DNA of 5,586 nt. Source: Propionibacteriaceae bacterium (lineage in GTDB: Bacteria; Actinomycetota; Actinomycetes; Propionibacteriales; Propionibacteriaceae). Numbering within the stretch: position 1 is the stretch's first letter; each line of letters starts with the position of its first letter. The stretch spans positions 1 to 5,586 of the forward strand of contig DAIESZ010000216.1 in NCBI GenBank assembly GCA_027346035.1, read 5' to 3'. A model generated the notes under the pieces. That model was not told the DNA's origin. It did no database searches and worked only from the letters and a program-made list of their open reading frames with translations. A program made the position numbers and the translations under genes. This document shows, piece by piece, positions 5,066-5,586 of the stretch.

Positions 5066-5586
5066 GTGTCATCCGAGTCCACCGCCGTGCCGGCCAGCGT
5101 GCCGACCCACTGGTACAACCTCAACGCCGACTTCCCCGAGCCGGTGCCGCCCGCCCTGCATCCGGCGACCCGGGAGCCGCTGGGTCCGGACGATCTGGCA
5201 CCGCTCTTCCCGATGGCGCTGATCCTGCAGGAGGTCTCGACCGAGCGCTACATCCAGATCCCCGAGGCGGTGCGGGAGGTCTACGCGAAGTGGCGTCCGT
5301 CTCCGCTGATCCGCGCCGACCGGCTCGAGCGGGCGATCGGCACGAAGGCCCGGATCTACTACAAGTACGAGGGCGTCAGTCCGGCCGGCTCCCACAAACC
5401 CAACACCGCCGTGCCTCAGGCCTACTACAACAAGCTCGAGGGCATCACCCGGCTCACCACCGAGACCGGCGCCGGGCAGTGGGGCGCATCCCTGTCGCTG
5501 GCGTGCGCGCTGTTCGACATGACCTGCGAGGTGTGGCAGGTGCGGGCGTCCTACGACGAGAAGCCCTACCGCCGTTACCAGATGGA
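5066..5586 (+). CDS. trpB: TrpB2-type tryptophan synthase beta chain, N-terminal part
   Basis: The first 173 codons of a PLP-dependent fold-II enzyme are visible; the gene continues past the right edge. The start is GTG at 5066 with GAGGAG (5054-5059) 6 nt upstream. The N-terminus ([13 protein letters not shown], 14-26, then [18 protein letters not shown], 39-56) is the extended form typical of TrpB2, not of classic TrpB. Active-site landmarks are [12 protein letters not shown] (77-88), [17 protein letters not shown] (99-115) with K111 as the predicted PLP lysine, and TETGAGQWG (132-140) with E133 matching the catalytic glutamate of TrpB (E109 in enterics). [12 protein letters not shown] closes the visible part. 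TrpB2 enzymes make tryptophan from indole and serine, but many are not paired with TrpA and their physiological role is uncertain. No trpA or other trp gene is visible; the gene behind it is DUF2891, 136 bp upstream. Confidence 0.92.
   Translation, partial: MSSESTAVPASVPTHWYNLNADFPEPVPPALHPATREPLGPDDLAPLFPMALILQEVSTERYIQIPEAVREVYAKWRPSPLIRADRLERAIGTKARIYYKYEGVSPAGSHKPNTAVPQAYYNKLEGITRLTTETGAGQWGASLSLACALFDMTCEVWQVRASYDEKPYRRYQM

Noticed and set aside
4072..5124. A 350-codon minus-strand open frame across the DUF2891 gene and into trpB
   Set aside because: It lies opposite two genes with strong family motifs and spans their intergenic region; its product is Arg/Gly-rich shadow sequence.
1..5586. 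CRISPR, tRNA, rRNA, insertion sequence or attachment site
   Set aside because: No direct-repeat array, cloverleaf-like sequence, transposase motif or terminal inverted repeat with target duplication was found on reading both strands.

Overview
The window is high-GC DNA with strongly G/C-ending codons, several GTG starts, GTGA stop/start overlaps and TANNNT-type -10 candidates. This points to an actinobacterium (Actinomycetota); I cannot place it more precisely. Nothing suggests a phage, plasmid, insertion sequence, CRISPR array or RNA gene. It reads as ordinary chromosome containing a few poorly characterised families.

Layout. (1) Positions 1-128, minus: the N-terminus of a small membrane protein, probably a PAP2-type phosphatase, running off the left edge. 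(2) Positions 205-1089, plus: a 294-residue ferritin-like diiron protein of unknown substrate, divergent from (1). Both genes have a TANNNT hexamer exactly 6 nt before the start codon, which is leaderless geometry. (3) Positions 1106-3411, minus: the 5-oxoprolinase (pyroglutamase) module, pxpA followed by a fused pxpB-pxpC, coupled by a GTGA overlap. It converges on (2), and a hairpin between them includes both stop codons. (4) Positions 3512-4929, plus: a compact three-gene set divergent from pxpA. It encodes a 67-residue DUF2892-type membrane protein, a 62-residue four-cysteine protein and a 340-residue DUF2891-type protein. (5) Positions 5066 to the right edge, plus: the first 173 codons of a TrpB2-type tryptophan synthase beta chain, behind a 136-bp gap with several palindromes.

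How the parts work together. Only the Pxp enzymes form a well-understood unit: PxpA, PxpB and PxpC together hydrolyse 5-oxoproline to glutamate using ATP. The DUF2892/four-Cys/DUF2891 set looks co-transcribed and translationally coupled, so its products may share a task, but none has a function I can assign. It is the best candidate here for an undescribed system. The diiron protein and the TrpB2-like enzyme are each recognisable at fold and active-site level, but their physiological substrates cannot be read from the sequence.
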